64,000 nucleotides of DNA. Origin: Pusillimonas sp. UBA3987. GTDB lineage: Bacteria; Pseudomonadota; Gammaproteobacteria; Burkholderiales; Burkholderiaceae_B. The translations under genes were made by a program, and so were the position numbers. The DNA lies in NCBI GenBank assembly GCA_002384935.1, contig DGCD01000008.1, positions 521 through 64,520 of the forward strand. The letters run 5' to 3'. The notes beneath the pieces were generated by a model. The model saw only the letters and a program-made list of their open reading frames with translations. It searched no databases and had not been told where the DNA came from. Below are positions 63,483-64,000 of this stretch, piece after piece; position 1 is the stretch's first letter, and every line of letters begins with the position of its first letter.

Positions 63483-64000
63483 TTACAGCGTCCGAGCGAC
63501 TTCCTTGATTTCGAAGACCTCAAGCTGGTCGCCCACTTCAATGTCAATACTACTTTTCAGGGTAATACCGCAATCAAAGCCGGCTTTGACTTCCTTGACG
63601 TCGTCTTTGAAGCGACGCAACGAGTCGATTGCCCCTGTCCAGATAACGACATTGTTGCGCAACAAGCGTACTTGCGCATCACGACGCACGACACCGTCGG
63701 TAACCATACAACCCGCGATGTTCCCAACCTTGGAAATCGTGAACACATCACGGATGTCAACCGAGCCAATAACCTCTTCACGTTGCTCCGGCGCGAGCAT
63801 GCCGGACATCGCCTTGCGCACATCGTCGATTGCATCGTAAATGATATTGTAATAACGCAAATCGATACCGTTATTCTCAGCCAGTTTCTTCGCACTTTGT
63901 TCCGCACGCACGTTGAAACCAATAATGACGGCGTTCGAGGCGATCGCCAGATTCACATCACTTTCCGAAATACCGCCAACGGCAGCATGCACAACCTGCA
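63483..64000 (-). CDS. infB: Translation initiation factor IF-2, C-terminal part (cut by window edge)
   Basis: The last 172 codons of infB; the gene continues beyond the right edge. The segment has VHAAVGGISESDVNLA, IIGFNVRAEQSAKKLAENNGIDL and the C-terminal ITLKSSIDIEVGDQLEVFEIKEV, all typical of IF-2 domains III and IV, which bind initiator tRNA. The frame stays open to base 64000. It is the upstream member of the infB-rbfA-truB-typA run. Confidence 0.95.
   Translation of the reverse strand, partial: QVVHAAVGGISESDVNLAIASNAVIIGFNVRAEQSAKKLAENNGIDLRYYNIIYDAIDDVRKAMSGMLAPEQREEVIGSVDIRDVFTISKVGNIAGCMVTDGVVRRDAQVRLLRNNVVIWTGAIDSLRRFKDDVKEVKAGFDCGITLKSSIDIEVGDQLEVFEIKEVARTL

Noticed and set aside
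1..64000. tRNA, rRNA, CRISPR array, insertion sequence or prophage
   Set aside because: The gaps are short and none showed cloverleaf, direct repeat-spacer or transposase features. No integrase or phage genes were found.

Overview
The window looks like a chromosomal segment from a betaproteobacterium, most likely Burkholderiales, family Alcaligenaceae (relatives of Bordetella and Pusillimonas). This is inferred from the gene set and gene order: rpsF-priB-rpsR-rplI-dnaB, infB-rbfA-truB-typA, dxs-ispA-xseB, argA with fused kinase and acetyltransferase domains, and an LPS-core cluster beside dnaE and msbA. GC content looks to be in the mid-50s by eye (not computed). Coding density is very high. 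The longest stretch without a gene is 51834-52064 (231 bp), so no gap exceeds 300 bases. I saw no tRNA, rRNA, insertion sequence, prophage or CRISPR array.

Layout. 1-2116: ribonuclease G (rng) and a small lipoprotein. 2117-11696: cell-envelope region. It holds the lipid A flippase msbA, a divergent unit of heptosyltransferase-like, YdcF-like and YkgJ-like genes, and a six-gene minus-strand set of three GT4 transferases, one GT2 transferase and two NodB-type deacetylases. Each gene of that set overlaps the next, and the set overlaps the end of dnaE. 11693-19076: dnaE and hrpA, probably the head of the same transcription unit. 19155-20848: argA and yggX. 20938-26707: phoU, rpiA, an Spx/ArsC-like gene and the putrescine importer potFGHI, all minus strand. 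26786-33280: kdkA, an orphan FtsX-type permease, radA, a short-chain dehydrogenase-like gene with degenerate catalytic residues, and alr.

33359-36414: hpnCDE, which makes squalene from farnesyl diphosphate. 36411-40710: alaC-hom-thrC-crcB. 40857-44500: Mth938-like gene, bcp, PIN-PhoH ATPase and pdxA. 44554-47604: dnaB and the S6/PriB/S18/L9 operon. 47748-51833: folE2, dxs, ispA and xseB. dxs and ispA supply the farnesyl diphosphate used by hpnCDE. 52065-54979: a Rieske oxygenase with an unusual leader, sseA and a DMT-family exporter. 55153-60324: htpX with a heat-shock-type promoter, a dienelactone hydrolase, polA and a LOG-family gene. 60456-64000: typA, truB, rbfA and the 3' part of infB, which runs off the right edge.

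Most of the window is ordinary housekeeping. The places most worth a second look are: the 51834-52064 leader with two inverted repeats and two tandem terminator-like hairpins; the SDR-family protein that appears to have lost three of four catalytic residues; the polA/LOG divergent pair whose start codons share the bases CATG; and the LPS-core gene set translationally chained to dnaE. Start codons given below were chosen from family alignments known to me, gene overlaps and visible ribosome-binding sites. No database search was run.
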